The notes beneath the pieces were generated by a model, which saw nothing but the letters and a program-made list of their open reading frames with translations, made no database searches and was not told where the DNA came from. 64,000 nucleotides of DNA from an uncultured Algimonas sp. GTDB lineage: Bacteria; Pseudomonadota; Alphaproteobacteria; Caulobacterales; Maricaulaceae. Below are positions 24,275-32,975 of the stretch, in pieces (position 1 is the first letter of the stretch; each line of letters starts with the position of its first letter). The DNA lies in NCBI RefSeq assembly GCF_947498175.1, contig NZ_CANMJB010000005.1, positions 1 through 64,000 of the forward strand. Reading direction: 5' to 3'. The position numbers and the translations under genes are program-made.

Positions 24275-26214
24275 GCGGCCAGCCTGAAAGACAAGGGTCC
24301 GACAAGGATGTGGAGTTCATCGGCTTCGATCTGGGTCACGGCGAAACGGCGCTGGCGCGCGCCTTCGCGCAAGGTCATGCCGAGCCGGAGATTCTGGAAT
24401 ATCGCGGAACGCGCAGCCTCGTCACGGCTGTATCGAAGGAAGGAAAGACCAAGCCGACGGTCAAGATCGGAGCGGAGTCCCTGACGCTCTCGGAGGCGAA
24501 AGTCTGGGCGAAATTCAAATCCCCCGACCTTGCCGACAGGGATGTCCGCGAACCGCTGACCCTGTTCACGAAGACCCTGATTGCGGGTCTGACGGAAGAC
24601 GGTTCGATGCGCGGCCCGAATGTCAGTCGCTTCGTGATCGGTTGCCCCTCCGGTTGGCCGCAGGATGTGCGGGAGCAATATCGGGATCTGTTCGTTCAGG
24701 CCGCAGGTTTGAAACAGGCGCGCATCGTGTCCGAATCCCGCGCCGCACTGATGACGGCGCTGGAACAGGGCTATCTGTCGATGGACGATGCGCGCGCTTC
24801 CGTGTTGATCGTCGATATCGGCAGCTCGACATCCGATTTCACCTATTGCCGGGATCTCGCTGCCGACGATGTCGGGCACAACATTCTCGGCTCCGGGCTA
24901 CTCGATACGGAAATCTTCGACTTGAACCTGGCGAGACAGCCGCAACGCGACCGGATCGAGACGCTGCTGAAGAGCCACCCGTCCTACCGGCCCATTCTCG
25001 AATATTGGTGCCGGGAAGCGAAGGAGGCCTATTTCACCGGCGAGGACAAGCCGGTCGAGATGATCCGGCGCTTGCCTATCAAGACGGATCTGGGCGGAGG
25101 CGTCCTGTTCGAGATCAGGATCGACAAGATGGATGCCGAAGCGATCCTGTCCAAACCGCTCGACGCGTTGAGCGGCTATAGCTGGCAGGACGCCTTCGAC
25201 TATGCCTTGCGGGAAACCATCGACCAGCTCGGCGGGCGCGATCCCGATACGGTGTTGCTGACGGGGGGCGCGTCGCGCCTGCCGCTCGTGCTGCCCGCCA
25301 CAAAAAAGGCCTTTCCGAAGGCCCGGGTCATTCGCGGGGCCGAACCGGAATTCGCCATTGCGCGCGGCCTGGCTTGGTTGGGACGGTTCGAGTTCCTGCA
25401 TGCCAGTTTCAAGACCGAAGTCGGACATGTGCTGGAGCCCGGCGGTGCCATCACCGAGCGCGCAGTCGAAGCTGCGAAAACACTGGGTGAAACGCTCGCA
25501 CCCGCCTTGGTGGACGGTCTGACGGAAGACTGCATCAAGCCGGCTTTCCGCAATTGGCGGTCCGGCAACATCGCCTCGCTGGACGAGGTCGAAGTCGAAC
25601 TGACCCGGTCGGTCGCCGACTGGCTGCGCTCGGACACGGCACAAGCCAAGCTCAAGCCCGTGATCGGGCGCTGGTTCGCGGGCCTCCAGCGCGAGATCGA
25701 GACTGTCACCGACCCGCTCTGCCGCGAGCACGGCCTGCCCGCCATGGTGCTGAGTCTGGACGACTCGCGCCATGTCAGCCAACATCTGGAAGGGCTGTCC
25801 CTGACCGCGCCGTCCATCGGCCATTTGGAAACGGACACGGCCCTGCTCGGCACGACACTGGCCGCAATCCTGGTCAGCGCCTTGCTCGCCCACGCCAATC
25901 TGTTCGCGCCTTTGCTGATGAACCCTCTGGGAATCCTGATCGGCGGTGCCGTCGCGGGCGGCAGCTATCTATACGGCAAACGCGCGCTGTCCGGGCGGTT
26001 TCGCAGCGCCAAAGTTCCGCTCATGGCGCGCCAGATCCTGACGGAGAAGCGCATCGACCAAGCCATCGCCAAACAACGCCCGGAGCTTGTCCAGGCCGTG
26101 CGCACGGCCTGGGATGGTCAGGCATCGGAACGTTTCGCCGAAGATCTGACCGGCATGCTGGGCCGCGCCCTGCTCGACCGGGCCGACGAACGGGCGGTTC
26201 TGTTCCTGATTTGA
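24271..26214 (+). CDS. Hsp70-like ATPase with C-terminal membrane hairpin
   Basis: A 647-residue protein. The N-terminal ~380 residues are an Hsp70/actin-fold nucleotide-binding domain: phosphate-1 loop FDLGHGETAL, phosphate-2 loop VLIVDIGSSTSDFTY, and adenosine loop VLLTGGASRLPLV. There is no recognisable Hsp70 substrate-binding beta-sandwich. Instead there is a helical middle region, then two hydrophobic segments at about residues 525-540 and 551-568, and an 80-residue basic tail. It is therefore not DnaK, and no DnaJ gene is beside it. It overlaps the start of the partner gene's stop. The likely site is the inner membrane. The function is unknown. Confidence 0.82.
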   Translation: MSGQPERQGSDKDVEFIGFDLGHGETALARAFAQGHAEPEILEYRGTRSLVTAVSKEGKTKPTVKIGAESLTLSEAKVWAKFKSPDLADRDVREPLTLFTKTLIAGLTEDGSMRGPNVSRFVIGCPSGWPQDVREQYRDLFVQAAGLKQARIVSESRAALMTALEQGYLSMDDARASVLIVDIGSSTSDFTYCRDLAADDVGHNILGSGLLDTEIFDLNLARQPQRDRIETLLKSHPSYRPILEYWCREAKEAYFTGEDKPVEMIRRLPIKTDLGGGVLFEIRIDKMDAEAILSKPLDALSGYSWQDAFDYALRETIDQLGGRDPDTVLLTGGASRLPLVLPATKKAFPKARVIRGAEPEFAIARGLAWLGRFEFLHASFKTEVGHVLEPGGAITERAVEAAKTLGETLAPALVDGLTEDCIKPAFRNWRSGNIASLDEVEVELTRSVADWLRSDTAQAKLKPVIGRWFAGLQREIETVTDPLCREHGLPAMVLSLDDSRHVSQHLEGLSLTAPSIGHLETDTALLGTTLAAILVSALLAHANLFAPLLMNPLGILIGGAVAGGSYLYGKRALSGRFRSAKVPLMARQILTEKRIDQAIAKQRPELVQAVRTAWDGQASERFAEDLTGMLGRALLDRADERAVLFLI

Positions 26215-26282
26215 AGGCAACGCTTACCTAATCGTCACGGCGCGGCGCTGGAACGGTTGCGGAAACGTGCTAACGCCCGCTC

Positions 26283-26855
26283 ATGTTCCGGGACAGCCTC
26301 TTCTATCCTCTGGCGATCTGTCTGGTCGCAGCCATTGTGGCCATCGCCATGTTGTTCGGAGGCGGCGCGGCCTTGCCCGACGAGCAGATCGCCCGGAACG
26401 GCTGGAGTCTTTCAGGAACCGACCTCGACAAGCTGACGGTCTCGCCGGGTTCAGACGCGCAATATGTGTCGGACGACGGCGGTTATGTGCGGCTGTCCCA
26501 ACATGTCCCTATCGATGTGGAACCACCATCCATCGGTGTTTTCGCTACGCTCGGCCCGTCACTGGAACGGGTCTTCGCGGGCAAGCGGCTGCGCATGACG
26601 TTCCGCGCCCGATCGAGCGCCGTCGATCCCTTGCGGACGTTCATGGCGGCCTATGTGCCGCTGGAAGCGGGACCGTCGGACTGGACGAATTTCGAACTCG
26701 GGCCGGAATGGGCGGACTACAGCTTCGAATTCAGCCCGCCCGCGACCGACGCCGAAGAGAATGTGGACCTGGTCGCCGTCTTTCCCGGACGTCTGGGGCG
26801 GAGCCAGAACATGGATCTGGCCTTCATTCGCGTCGACGTGATGGCCGAGCCTTAG
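26283..26855 (+). CDS. Membrane-anchored beta-sandwich-like hypothetical protein
   Basis: A 190-residue protein with an N-terminal hydrophobic helix (residues about 8-28) and an exported domain. The domain alternates short polar and hydrophobic strands, and the stretches RLRMTFRARSSA and WADYSFEFSPPAT resemble carbohydrate-binding jelly-roll domains. I do not assign a family. It follows the Hsp70-like gene by 68 bases and ends directly against the convergent AGE-family gene, leaving no room for a separate terminator. Confidence 0.65.
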   Translation: MFRDSLFYPLAICLVAAIVAIAMLFGGGAALPDEQIARNGWSLSGTDLDKLTVSPGSDAQYVSDDGGYVRLSQHVPIDVEPPSIGVFATLGPSLERVFAGKRLRMTFRARSSAVDPLRTFMAAYVPLEAGPSDWTNFELGPEWADYSFEFSPPATDAEENVDLVAVFPGRLGRSQNMDLAFIRVDVMAEP

Positions 26856-27956
26856 TCAGCGCAAGGAATCGACGACTCTCTGCGCCTCCACCGCCGTCCC
26901 CACGATATGGTAGAGCGTACTCGTCGGTATCATGTCGGACACGACCGCACCGCACGCATTGTGCCTATCCACCCAAGTTCCGTCAGGCCGCAGGACAGGC
27001 CCGAGCAGTGCATCCAAGCTTGCAGCGGCCATTGCAGAGCTTCCGGGCCAGCCACGCTCGGCCATGGATAGATGGGCCTTCACGGCTTCCATGTGAACCC
27101 ACAAGCGAGTCGTTTCCCGGACGATCTCCCCATCGCGGCGTTCTTCGTCGAAAAGCGTTGCAAGGCGGTGCCTGAAGGCGTGGTCGTAAAGGGCGCGGCA
27201 GGCGGACCCATGGTCCGTTCCGGCTACATGGTCGTACCGGGTCAGAAGCCAGACCCACTCCGCTGAGTGCCCCGGTTCGACGACGTCGCCGCGCCGATCG
27301 TGGGGAGACCAGTCATCCTCGAAATATTCGCCGATCATGCCCTCTCGCAGGAAGTGCCGCCCGAATAGACGGACGACTTCATGCGCAATGGACAGGTCAT
27401 CCGGATTGCCGTCCGCCTGGTGCAAAGCCAGCGAGGCTTCCAGCAGATGCATGTGCGGGTTCTGGCGGCGCGGGTGCGGCACCACATCGCCCTCCCTCCA
27501 GCCGCCGGCCGGATGGCTCTGCGTCGCAATCCATCCCAGAATGTCGTCCGCATGGCTTCGGTAAGCCTCGTCTCCGCTCAGAGACAGCATGTGCGCGCAG
27601 GCCAGTAGACCGAAGGCATGATCGTATAGATCGGGGCGGTCGTCCGATACCGTACCGTCCGGCATGATCCGGTGCACGATATGCGTTCCTGTCCAGCCTT
27701 TCGTCCAATAAGACTCGAAGCTGCGTCGTGCGATCTCTGCGCCGTCATACCATCCGGCTTGCGCGGCTTGGGCATAGGCGACGGTCTGGCGCGCCATTAC
27801 CCGCCAGCGGCGTTCGGCCTGCCGGTCGGGTGTTCCGTCGAGGGTGAGATGTTCGACCCAGGAACCGTCGGGGAATCGAGCGCGTTCGGCCCAGACGGGA
27901 AGCGCTGTTCCGACCAGCCAGACACGGAGTTTCGCAGCGCTGTCCGCCAAAGCCAT
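26856..27956 (-). CDS. AGE-family epimerase/isomerase
   Basis: A 366-residue (alpha/alpha)6-barrel protein of the N-acylglucosamine 2-epimerase family. Family blocks include the RWRVMARQTVAYAQAAQAGWYDG start, DRPDLYDHAFGLLACAHM, HPRRQNPHMHLLEASLALHQ with the active-site His residues, and EPGHSAEWVWLLTRYD. Relatives interconvert mannose and fructose, N-acylsugars, cellobiose or sugar phosphates. Bacterial AGE proteins of this length in alphaproteobacteria are usually labelled mannose or mannose-6-phosphate isomerase, but the substrate cannot be read from the sequence. It ends against the preceding gene. Confidence 0.9.
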   Translation of the reverse strand: MALADSAAKLRVWLVGTALPVWAERARFPDGSWVEHLTLDGTPDRQAERRWRVMARQTVAYAQAAQAGWYDGAEIARRSFESYWTKGWTGTHIVHRIMPDGTVSDDRPDLYDHAFGLLACAHMLSLSGDEAYRSHADDILGWIATQSHPAGGWREGDVVPHPRRQNPHMHLLEASLALHQADGNPDDLSIAHEVVRLFGRHFLREGMIGEYFEDDWSPHDRRGDVVEPGHSAEWVWLLTRYDHVAGTDHGSACRALYDHAFRHRLATLFDEERRDGEIVRETTRLWVHMEAVKAHLSMAERGWPGSSAMAAASLDALLGPVLRPDGTWVDRHNACGAVVSDMIPTSTLYHIVGTAVEAQRVVDSLR

Positions 27957-27979
27957 GATGTCAGGATCGGAAACGGCCC

Positions 27980-29125
27980 CTACTCCGCCGCGATGAGGCC
28001 GTCCCGTTCGGCGCGCAGCAGCGCGGCACGCTCTTCGACTGCGGCGACGATGTCGTCCACCATCACGTCGTTGTCGGTCTTCCCGGTCTTCTTGCCGGCA
28101 TGATACATCATGCCGTAGCCAGCCGATCCACCGGTGAAGCCGACATCGGTGAACATGGCCTCGCCCGGGCCGTTCACGACGCAGCCGATTATGGACAGGC
28201 TGATCGGTTCGCTGATGTGGGACAGGCGCTCTTCCAGTGTCTGCACCGTCCTGATGACGTCGAAACCCTGCCGTGCGCAGGAGGGGCAGGAAATGATGTT
28301 CACGCCGCGCGTGCGCAAGCCGAGGGATTTCAGCATGTCGAAGCCGACGCGGATTTCCTCCTCCGGCTCGGTCGAGAGGGAAACGCGAATCGTATCGCCG
28401 ATCCCGGCCCAGAGCAGATTACCCATGCCGATGGATGACTTGACCGTGCCGATGCGCTGCCCGCCGGCTTCGGTCACACCCAAGTGCAGCGGCGCGTCGG
28501 TGGCTTCGGCCAGCTGGTGATAGGCGGCGACCGTCAGGAAGACGTCGGATGCCTTCACGCTGATCTTGTATTCGTGGAAGCCTTCATCGTCGAGCATCCG
28601 GGCATGCATCAACGCGCTTTCGACCATGGCTTCGGGGCAGGGTTCGCCATATTTTTCCAACAGGTCGCGTTCAAGCGACCCGCCATTGACGCCGATCCGG
28701 ATCGAACAGCCATTCGCGCGCGCCGCCGCAACGACTTCGCGGACCCGGTCGCGCCCGCCGATATTGCCGGGATTGATGCGCAGACAGGCCGCGCCGTTAT
28801 CGGCCGCTTCGACGCCGCGTTTATAGTGGAAATGGATATCGGCCACGAGCGGGACTGCGACCTGATCCACGATGCTTCGCAGGGCGGCGCTGCTTTCGGG
28901 GTCGGGGACCGAAACGCGCACAATGTCCGCACCGACATCTTCCAGCCGCCTGATCTGCGCCACCGTCGCCTCGACATCGTGGGTCAGCGTATTTGTCATG
29001 CTTTGCACGGCGATGGGTGCATCGCCCCCGACTTCGACATTGCCCACGCGGATCTTGCGGCATGGACGGCGTTCGATGGTCCGCCAGGGGCGGACGGCTT
29101 GCAGGGAGGTGGGCTGGGCGCTCAT
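27980..29125 (-). CDS. ispG: 4-hydroxy-3-methylbut-2-enyl-diphosphate synthase
   Basis: A 381-residue [4Fe-4S] enzyme of the MEP isoprenoid pathway, converting MEcPP to HMBPP with flavodoxin or ferredoxin electrons. The TIM-barrel half opens [21 protein letters not shown] and contains [11 protein letters not shown] and [10 protein letters not shown]. The cluster ligands are the two Cys of [12 protein letters not shown], the Cys of [12 protein letters not shown] and the Glu that follows. The length is that of the short bacterial form. It lies just downstream of the RodZ-like gene, a frequent arrangement in proteobacteria. Confidence 0.97.
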   Translation of the reverse strand: MSAQPTSLQAVRPWRTIERRPCRKIRVGNVEVGGDAPIAVQSMTNTLTHDVEATVAQIRRLEDVGADIVRVSVPDPESSAALRSIVDQVAVPLVADIHFHYKRGVEAADNGAACLRINPGNIGGRDRVREVVAAARANGCSIRIGVNGGSLERDLLEKYGEPCPEAMVESALMHARMLDDEGFHEYKISVKASDVFLTVAAYHQLAEATDAPLHLGVTEAGGQRIGTVKSSIGMGNLLWAGIGDTIRVSLSTEPEEEIRVGFDMLKSLGLRTRGVNIISCPSCARQGFDVIRTVQTLEERLSHISEPISLSIIGCVVNGPGEAMFTDVGFTGGSAGYGMMYHAGKKTGKTDNDVMVDDIVAAVEERAALLRAERDGLIAAE

Positions 29126-29190
29126 GGGGCCGCCTTAGCCCAAGCGCGTGACGGTTTAAAGGCGAAGTGGCGGCTGGGCTCGAGCGGTAT

Positions 29191-29910
29191 CTAGCGGATC
29201 GCGGACAAATCGATATCGTTCATGGGCGTGCCGGGTGTTCCCAACGGACCGAGGCTTCGCTCGCCGATGAGAAGCTCCACCGCGCCGGAGTCGCGGACAT
29301 CCAGAACATAAGGCTGTCCCCGGTCCATCTGCCAGCTCTCACCCGTGACGAAGACGCGGTTGACGATCCGGCGCCCGCGCGGGTCTTGAATGCTCACCCA
29401 GCTCGGAGCGGTGGCGCGGACTGTCAGCACGGTGTCTGGCAAAGGCGCGGCACTCGCGACATTGGATGGATCGGAACCGACCGTGTCGGTCGACGGTGCG
29501 GCGGCTGTTTCCAGCTGGACGCCGTACCAGGTGCCCAGCATGACGACAGCGACCACGACGCCTAGTGCCGGGATGGATCCACGCGGCAGGCGCACTCGCG
29601 TTTTCGGGACGAAGTGAGGCTGGTCGGGCCTGTCGAGGTCGAACGGCACGGCGCTGTCGCGCTTGAAGTCCGCCACTGCTTGATCCGTGTCCAGACCCAG
29701 GACGCGGGCATAGGCGCGGACATAGCCCAGACCGTATCCGACAGTCGGCAGGGCATCGAGATCATGCTGTTCCAGCGCCAGCAGGAATTCGCTTCGCACC
29801 CCGCTGCGCCCGGATGCTTCTTCCAGGGACAGATTCATGGCCTGTCGTTGCGAGCGCAAACGGGCGCCAAGCGGAAGCGCGTCCGGACGTGTCCTTTTGG
29901 TCGGGGCCAT
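29191..29910 (-). CDS. RodZ-like helix-turn-helix membrane protein
   Basis: A 239-residue protein with the RodZ layout. The N-terminus is a Cro/CI-type HTH (LGARLRSQRQAMNLSLEEASGRSGVRSEFLLALEQ, about residues 15-50) followed by VRAYARVLGLD. One membrane helix lies at about residues 113-130 (IPALGVVVAVVMLGTWYG). The periplasmic domain is DUF4115-like, ending with a beta-rich block (VSIQDPRGRRIVNRVFVTGESWQ). RodZ ties MreB to the membrane and shapes cell elongation. ispG follows directly, as in E. coli. Confidence 0.85.
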   Translation of the reverse strand: MAPTKRTRPDALPLGARLRSQRQAMNLSLEEASGRSGVRSEFLLALEQHDLDALPTVGYGLGYVRAYARVLGLDTDQAVADFKRDSAVPFDLDRPDQPHFVPKTRVRLPRGSIPALGVVVAVVMLGTWYGVQLETAAAPSTDTVGSDPSNVASAAPLPDTVLTVRATAPSWVSIQDPRGRRIVNRVFVTGESWQMDRGQPYVLDVRDSGAVELLIGERSLGPLGTPGTPMNDIDLSAIR

Positions 29911-30024
29911 GACGGCTTTCGGTGAAAGGTGGATCCAGATTGCTTTAACGCCGGATCGTTAACGATTGTTGCAGGGACGACCAAGCGGACACAGCAGCCC
30001 GTCGCGTCCACATACTATCCGGAT

Positions 30025-30621
30025 ATGAACCGCAATCAAAGCCTGACAGGTACGACCCCGCACCCTATACGGTCAAACGTGAAACCGCTACTCCGCCATT
30101 CCGACGCCCGTGCCGCCCTGTTTGCCGGGCTCCTGTCGCTGGCCCTGCTCTGCGGCGCTTGGTTCTTCCAATACGTTCTAGGCTATGCGCCTTGCATCAT
30201 GTGCTATTGGCAGCGCCAAGCCCATATCGCCGTCATCGCCGTTGCCGTCGCGGTCATTCTCGCACGCGCGGCTTTTGGCGAGGGGCCGGAAGGGCGCGGA
30301 CGAGGATTGCCGAAGTGGCTTGGCCCGTTATTGCTGATCGCCCTCCTCCTGTTCTCGGCCGGTCTCGGCGCGTTCCATGTCGGCGTCGAATTGGGCCTGT
30401 GGGAGGGTCCGCAGGCTTGCGCCGCGGTCGAAGTCGGCGAATTGGGTGCGATCGATCCGAACGACCCGCTCTCCATGCTCGACAAACCGGTCGGTCCCAT
30501 CGCCTGTTCTGATGTCGCTTGGTCGCTTCTTGGCATTTCGATGGCCGGTTGGAATGCCTTGGCGTCCCTTCTGGGCGTGCTCGGCACTTGGAAACTCGGT
30601 TTCGGGAAGGCCCGGTCATGA
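30025..30621 (+). CDS. dsbB: Disulfide bond formation protein B
   Basis: A 198-residue inner-membrane quinone reductase that re-oxidises DsbA. Four membrane helices are visible. The first periplasmic redox pair is in GYAPCIMCYWQRQ (CxxC) and the second pair is the two Cys after ELGLWEGPQ and in GPIACSDVAW. The start at ATG 30025 is preferred over the upstream open frame; GTG 30079 is also possible. The stop overlaps the coq7 start (ATGA), so the quinone reductase and a ubiquinone-biosynthesis enzyme are coupled, which fits because DsbB passes electrons to ubiquinone. Confidence 0.93.
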   Translation: MNRNQSLTGTTPHPIRSNVKPLLRHSDARAALFAGLLSLALLCGAWFFQYVLGYAPCIMCYWQRQAHIAVIAVAVAVILARAAFGEGPEGRGRGLPKWLGPLLLIALLLFSAGLGAFHVGVELGLWEGPQACAAVEVGELGAIDPNDPLSMLDKPVGPIACSDVAWSLLGISMAGWNALASLLGVLGTWKLGFGKARS

Positions 30622-31166
30622 AACCTCGCCTCAAGAATGCCGGCGCGCGCCGCCGCGTTGCCGAAATGCTCCGTGTGGATCATGCAGGCGAATATGGGGC
30701 CGTCGCCATCTATCGCGGACAGCAGGCCGTGTTCGGACGCAGCCCGGCGACTGCGCCGATCGCCGCGCAGCTGGCAGAAATGGAAGCCGAGGAACAAAAG
30801 CATCTCGATGCCTTTGATCGTTTATTGGTCGAACGCGAAGTGCGCCCGACGGCCATGACACCGATCTGGAATGTGGCTGGATACGGATTGGGGGTCGTAA
30901 CGGCCCTGATGGGCGAGAAGGCCGCGCATGCCTGTACCGAAGCGGTCGAATCGGTCATCGAAGGTCATTACGGCGACCAGGCTGAGGAAATCGCCGAAGC
31001 CGAGCCGGAACTCGCCGCGACTTTCCGGGAGTTTCGCGAAGACGAACTTCATCACCGGGATACGGCGATCGAGGGCGGCGCGCACGACGCACCGGGCTAC
31101 GCCGTGCTATCCCGCGTCATCCGGGCCGGTTGCCATGCCGCCATCCGCATTACGGAGCGGGTCTGA
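30618..31166 (+). CDS. coq7: Demethoxyubiquinone hydroxylase (Coq7/Cat5)
   Basis: A 182-residue di-iron monooxygenase for the late hydroxylation of ubiquinone synthesis. The four-helix ferritin-like core is clear: LRVDHAGEYGAVAIYRGQ with the first Glu, EEQKHLDAFD (ExxH), the CTEAVESVIEGHYGDQ Glu, and REFREDELHHRDTA (ExxH). The length equals that of short bacterial Coq7. It overlaps dsbB by four bases. The terminator at 31181-31208 follows. Confidence 0.95.
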   Translation: MKPRLKNAGARRRVAEMLRVDHAGEYGAVAIYRGQQAVFGRSPATAPIAAQLAEMEAEEQKHLDAFDRLLVEREVRPTAMTPIWNVAGYGLGVVTALMGEKAAHACTEAVESVIEGHYGDQAEEIAEAEPELAATFREFREDELHHRDTAIEGGAHDAPGYAVLSRVIRAGCHAAIRITERV

Positions 31167-31180
31167 AGACGGCATAAAAA

Positions 31181-31208
31181 GGCCGCTTCCCCTTTCAGGG
31201 AAGCGGCC
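31181..31208. terminator. Terminator between convergent coq7 and entericidin-like genes
   Basis: GGCCGCTTCCC (31181-31191) pairs with GGGAAGCGGCC (31198-31208). An A-run precedes it on this strand, so it has a U-tract for the minus strand and probably serves both genes. Confidence 0.8.
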
Positions 31209-31244
31209 AAGAACTTCAGAGTTGGAGTTTTAGAACTGTAAAAC

Positions 31245-31409
31245 CTAATTCCTTGCAGCGTCTTGCATGGCTTCGCCGGTGCTTTCGACATCTTCGCCGA
31301 CACCTTCGACCGTATTGCAAGCGGCAAGCGACAGGGTCGCCGCAAGGATCAAACCGGCGATACCAAGGCCTTTTTTATCGATGGATGTTTTCAATTCTTC
31401 GCGCTTCAT
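31245..31409 (-). CDS. Entericidin A/B-like small lipoprotein
   Basis: A 54-residue protein. It has a basic N-terminus (MKREELKTSIDKKG), a hydrophobic helix (GIAGLILAATLSLAA) and a lipobox Cys near residue 31, followed by NTVEGVGEDVESTGEAM, which is the entericidin signature. Entericidins are small outer- or inner-membrane lipoproteins; EcnB is toxic and EcnA antagonises it in E. coli, while single alphaproteobacterial copies are stress-induced and of unclear function. A perfect EcfG-type promoter (31460-31485) lies 51 bases upstream, supporting general stress control. Confidence 0.9.
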   Translation of the reverse strand: MKREELKTSIDKKGLGIAGLILAATLSLAACNTVEGVGEDVESTGEAMQDAARN

Positions 31410-31459
31410 GGCGATCTCCCGAAATTTGCTTGGCCCATCCTTTGATGGGTCGCGTAAGA

Positions 31460-31485
31460 AACGCAGAATGACGCAGGCCGGTTCC
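31460..31485 (-). promoter_or_regulatory. EcfG-type general stress promoter of the entericidin-like gene
   Basis: On the minus strand GGAAC (31485-31481), 17 bases, then CGTT (31463-31460). It is an exact match to the consensus of the alphaproteobacterial general stress sigma factor, upstream of the small lipoprotein gene. Confidence 0.8.
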
Positions 31486-31502
31486 TGACAAGTTGCGCGC
31501 CC

Positions 31503-32864
31503 TCATTCGGCAGGCTGTCCGATCAGCATCGGCCAGCGTCCGGATTGGTGAACGTTCTCGCGCAACGGCTGCGTTGGTGTCCGGTCGGACAAGACGCCGT
31601 CCACGGCCGCGACAAGGCCGCCAAGGCCCGGTGCCGCCATCGCTTCGAAACGCGTCCGCCTGACCGCCTGGGCCACTGCTTTAGAACTCAGCACATCGCC
31701 CAGCGCGAGCTGTATGCGCTGCGACAGGCTCGGCCCGAACAGACCGACCGTACGGCCCAGCCCGGCGCGCTCGACGCGCGCGGCGATCGCGCCCTGTTCG
31801 AACGCCTGCGGCACGGTGACGACCGGTACCCCGGCCGCGACGGCATCCGTTGTCGAATTATAGCCCCCATGAATGATCGCCGCTTCCGCTTCGGACAGGA
31901 TATCGCGCTGGTCGAGGAAGTCGCGCAGGATCGTCCCGCGCGGCATGGCCGCGGTCTCCGCATTCAGACGCCCGCCATGAACGACCACCGGCTGCAGACC
32001 GCGCGCCGTGGCCGCGCGCGCCATGGCGGCAAGCACCGGCGAGCGGCCGCCCATCAACGTACCGAGCGATATGAAGGCGAGCGGACGTCCGTCCCGCTCC
32101 ATCGCGATGGCGTCCAGACCCGGATAGTGGCGCTCCGCCTCGCGAAACGGACCGAGATAGGTCGGCGGGCGCTCGCGTGGGAAATCCAAACTGGCCAGTC
32201 CTTGCGCGAGGTCCGTCGTTCGGGAGAGGCCGTCATCCACGGACCAGGCCCGCTGCCAATCTTCGAGACCGGGTTTCTTCAGGAGACCGAAACGCTCCGC
32301 ACCCGCTTCCAGGATCCGTCCCTGTTCGGACAAAAGCCAGTTGACGACATTGTAGTAGCCGCCGTTCAGCCAGGCACCGAACCGCCCTCGCCGATAGCGC
32401 CAGCCCATGAAAGGCGGCGGCACGCTGGGATCGCGGTTCATCGGCAGGGCGCAGGCCAGGCTGATATGGGCTAGACCGCTCCGCATGGCCAAGCCGCGCG
32501 CCACGATACCGGCAGCAGGCTCCAACTGGTCGTGAAGGATGGCCGACGCTTGCAAATCCTCCACTGCGTCTGGCAGATTATCGAGATAGAATTTCGATAA
32601 GATGGCGACCGCCGAAAACATCTGGCGAACATCCGACAGCGAGCCCATTCGGGACAGGCATTCGCATATCGTGTCGAGCCGGCCCGGCCCCAGGTCGGTC
32701 ACCCCAACGGTTCGGGTTTCGACGTCATTGGGAACCCGCGCTGTCAGATCCGCCGGGCCGATGATGACCGGCTGATGGCCGGCGGCGCGCAAGGCGCGCG
32801 CTGTCGCCAGCATGGGGCGCAAATGTCCGGACAAGGGCAAGGTGACGAGCGCGAGTGTAGCCAT
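31503..32864 (-). CDS. UGT/MGT-like glycosyltransferase
   Basis: A 453-residue GT-B glycosyltransferase of the family that includes macrolide glycosyltransferases and zeaxanthin glucosyltransferase CrtX. The N-terminal Rossmann half opens ALVTLPLSGHLRPMLATARAL. The C-terminal donor-binding half has LAFISLGTLMGG, LQPVVVHGGRL and the signature AAIIHGGYNSTTDAVAAGVPVVTVPQAFEQ. ATG 32864 is chosen because the first beta-strand starts right there; ATG 32879 is also possible. No carotenoid or polyketide genes are beside it, so the acceptor cannot be named. Confidence 0.88.
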   Translation of the reverse strand: MATLALVTLPLSGHLRPMLATARALRAAGHQPVIIGPADLTARVPNDVETRTVGVTDLGPGRLDTICECLSRMGSLSDVRQMFSAVAILSKFYLDNLPDAVEDLQASAILHDQLEPAAGIVARGLAMRSGLAHISLACALPMNRDPSVPPPFMGWRYRRGRFGAWLNGGYYNVVNWLLSEQGRILEAGAERFGLLKKPGLEDWQRAWSVDDGLSRTTDLAQGLASLDFPRERPPTYLGPFREAERHYPGLDAIAMERDGRPLAFISLGTLMGGRSPVLAAMARAATARGLQPVVVHGGRLNAETAAMPRGTILRDFLDQRDILSEAEAAIIHGGYNSTTDAVAAGVPVVTVPQAFEQGAIAARVERAGLGRTVGLFGPSLSQRIQLALGDVLSSKAVAQAVRRTRFEAMAAPGLGGLVAAVDGVLSDRTPTQPLRENVHQSGRWPMLIGQPAE

Positions 32865-32975
32865 GTGCTCTATACGCATGACCGGCCGCGACATTCCGGC
32901 ACAGATGTGAAACCTTATCTCAAATCACTGAAATGATGCGTGATATTTTCACGCCGGGCGAAAACCGGTTTCGGG

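Noticed and set aside
28484-29194. A 236-codon plus-strand frame over ispG
   Set aside because: It is antisense to a certain gene and has no protein features.
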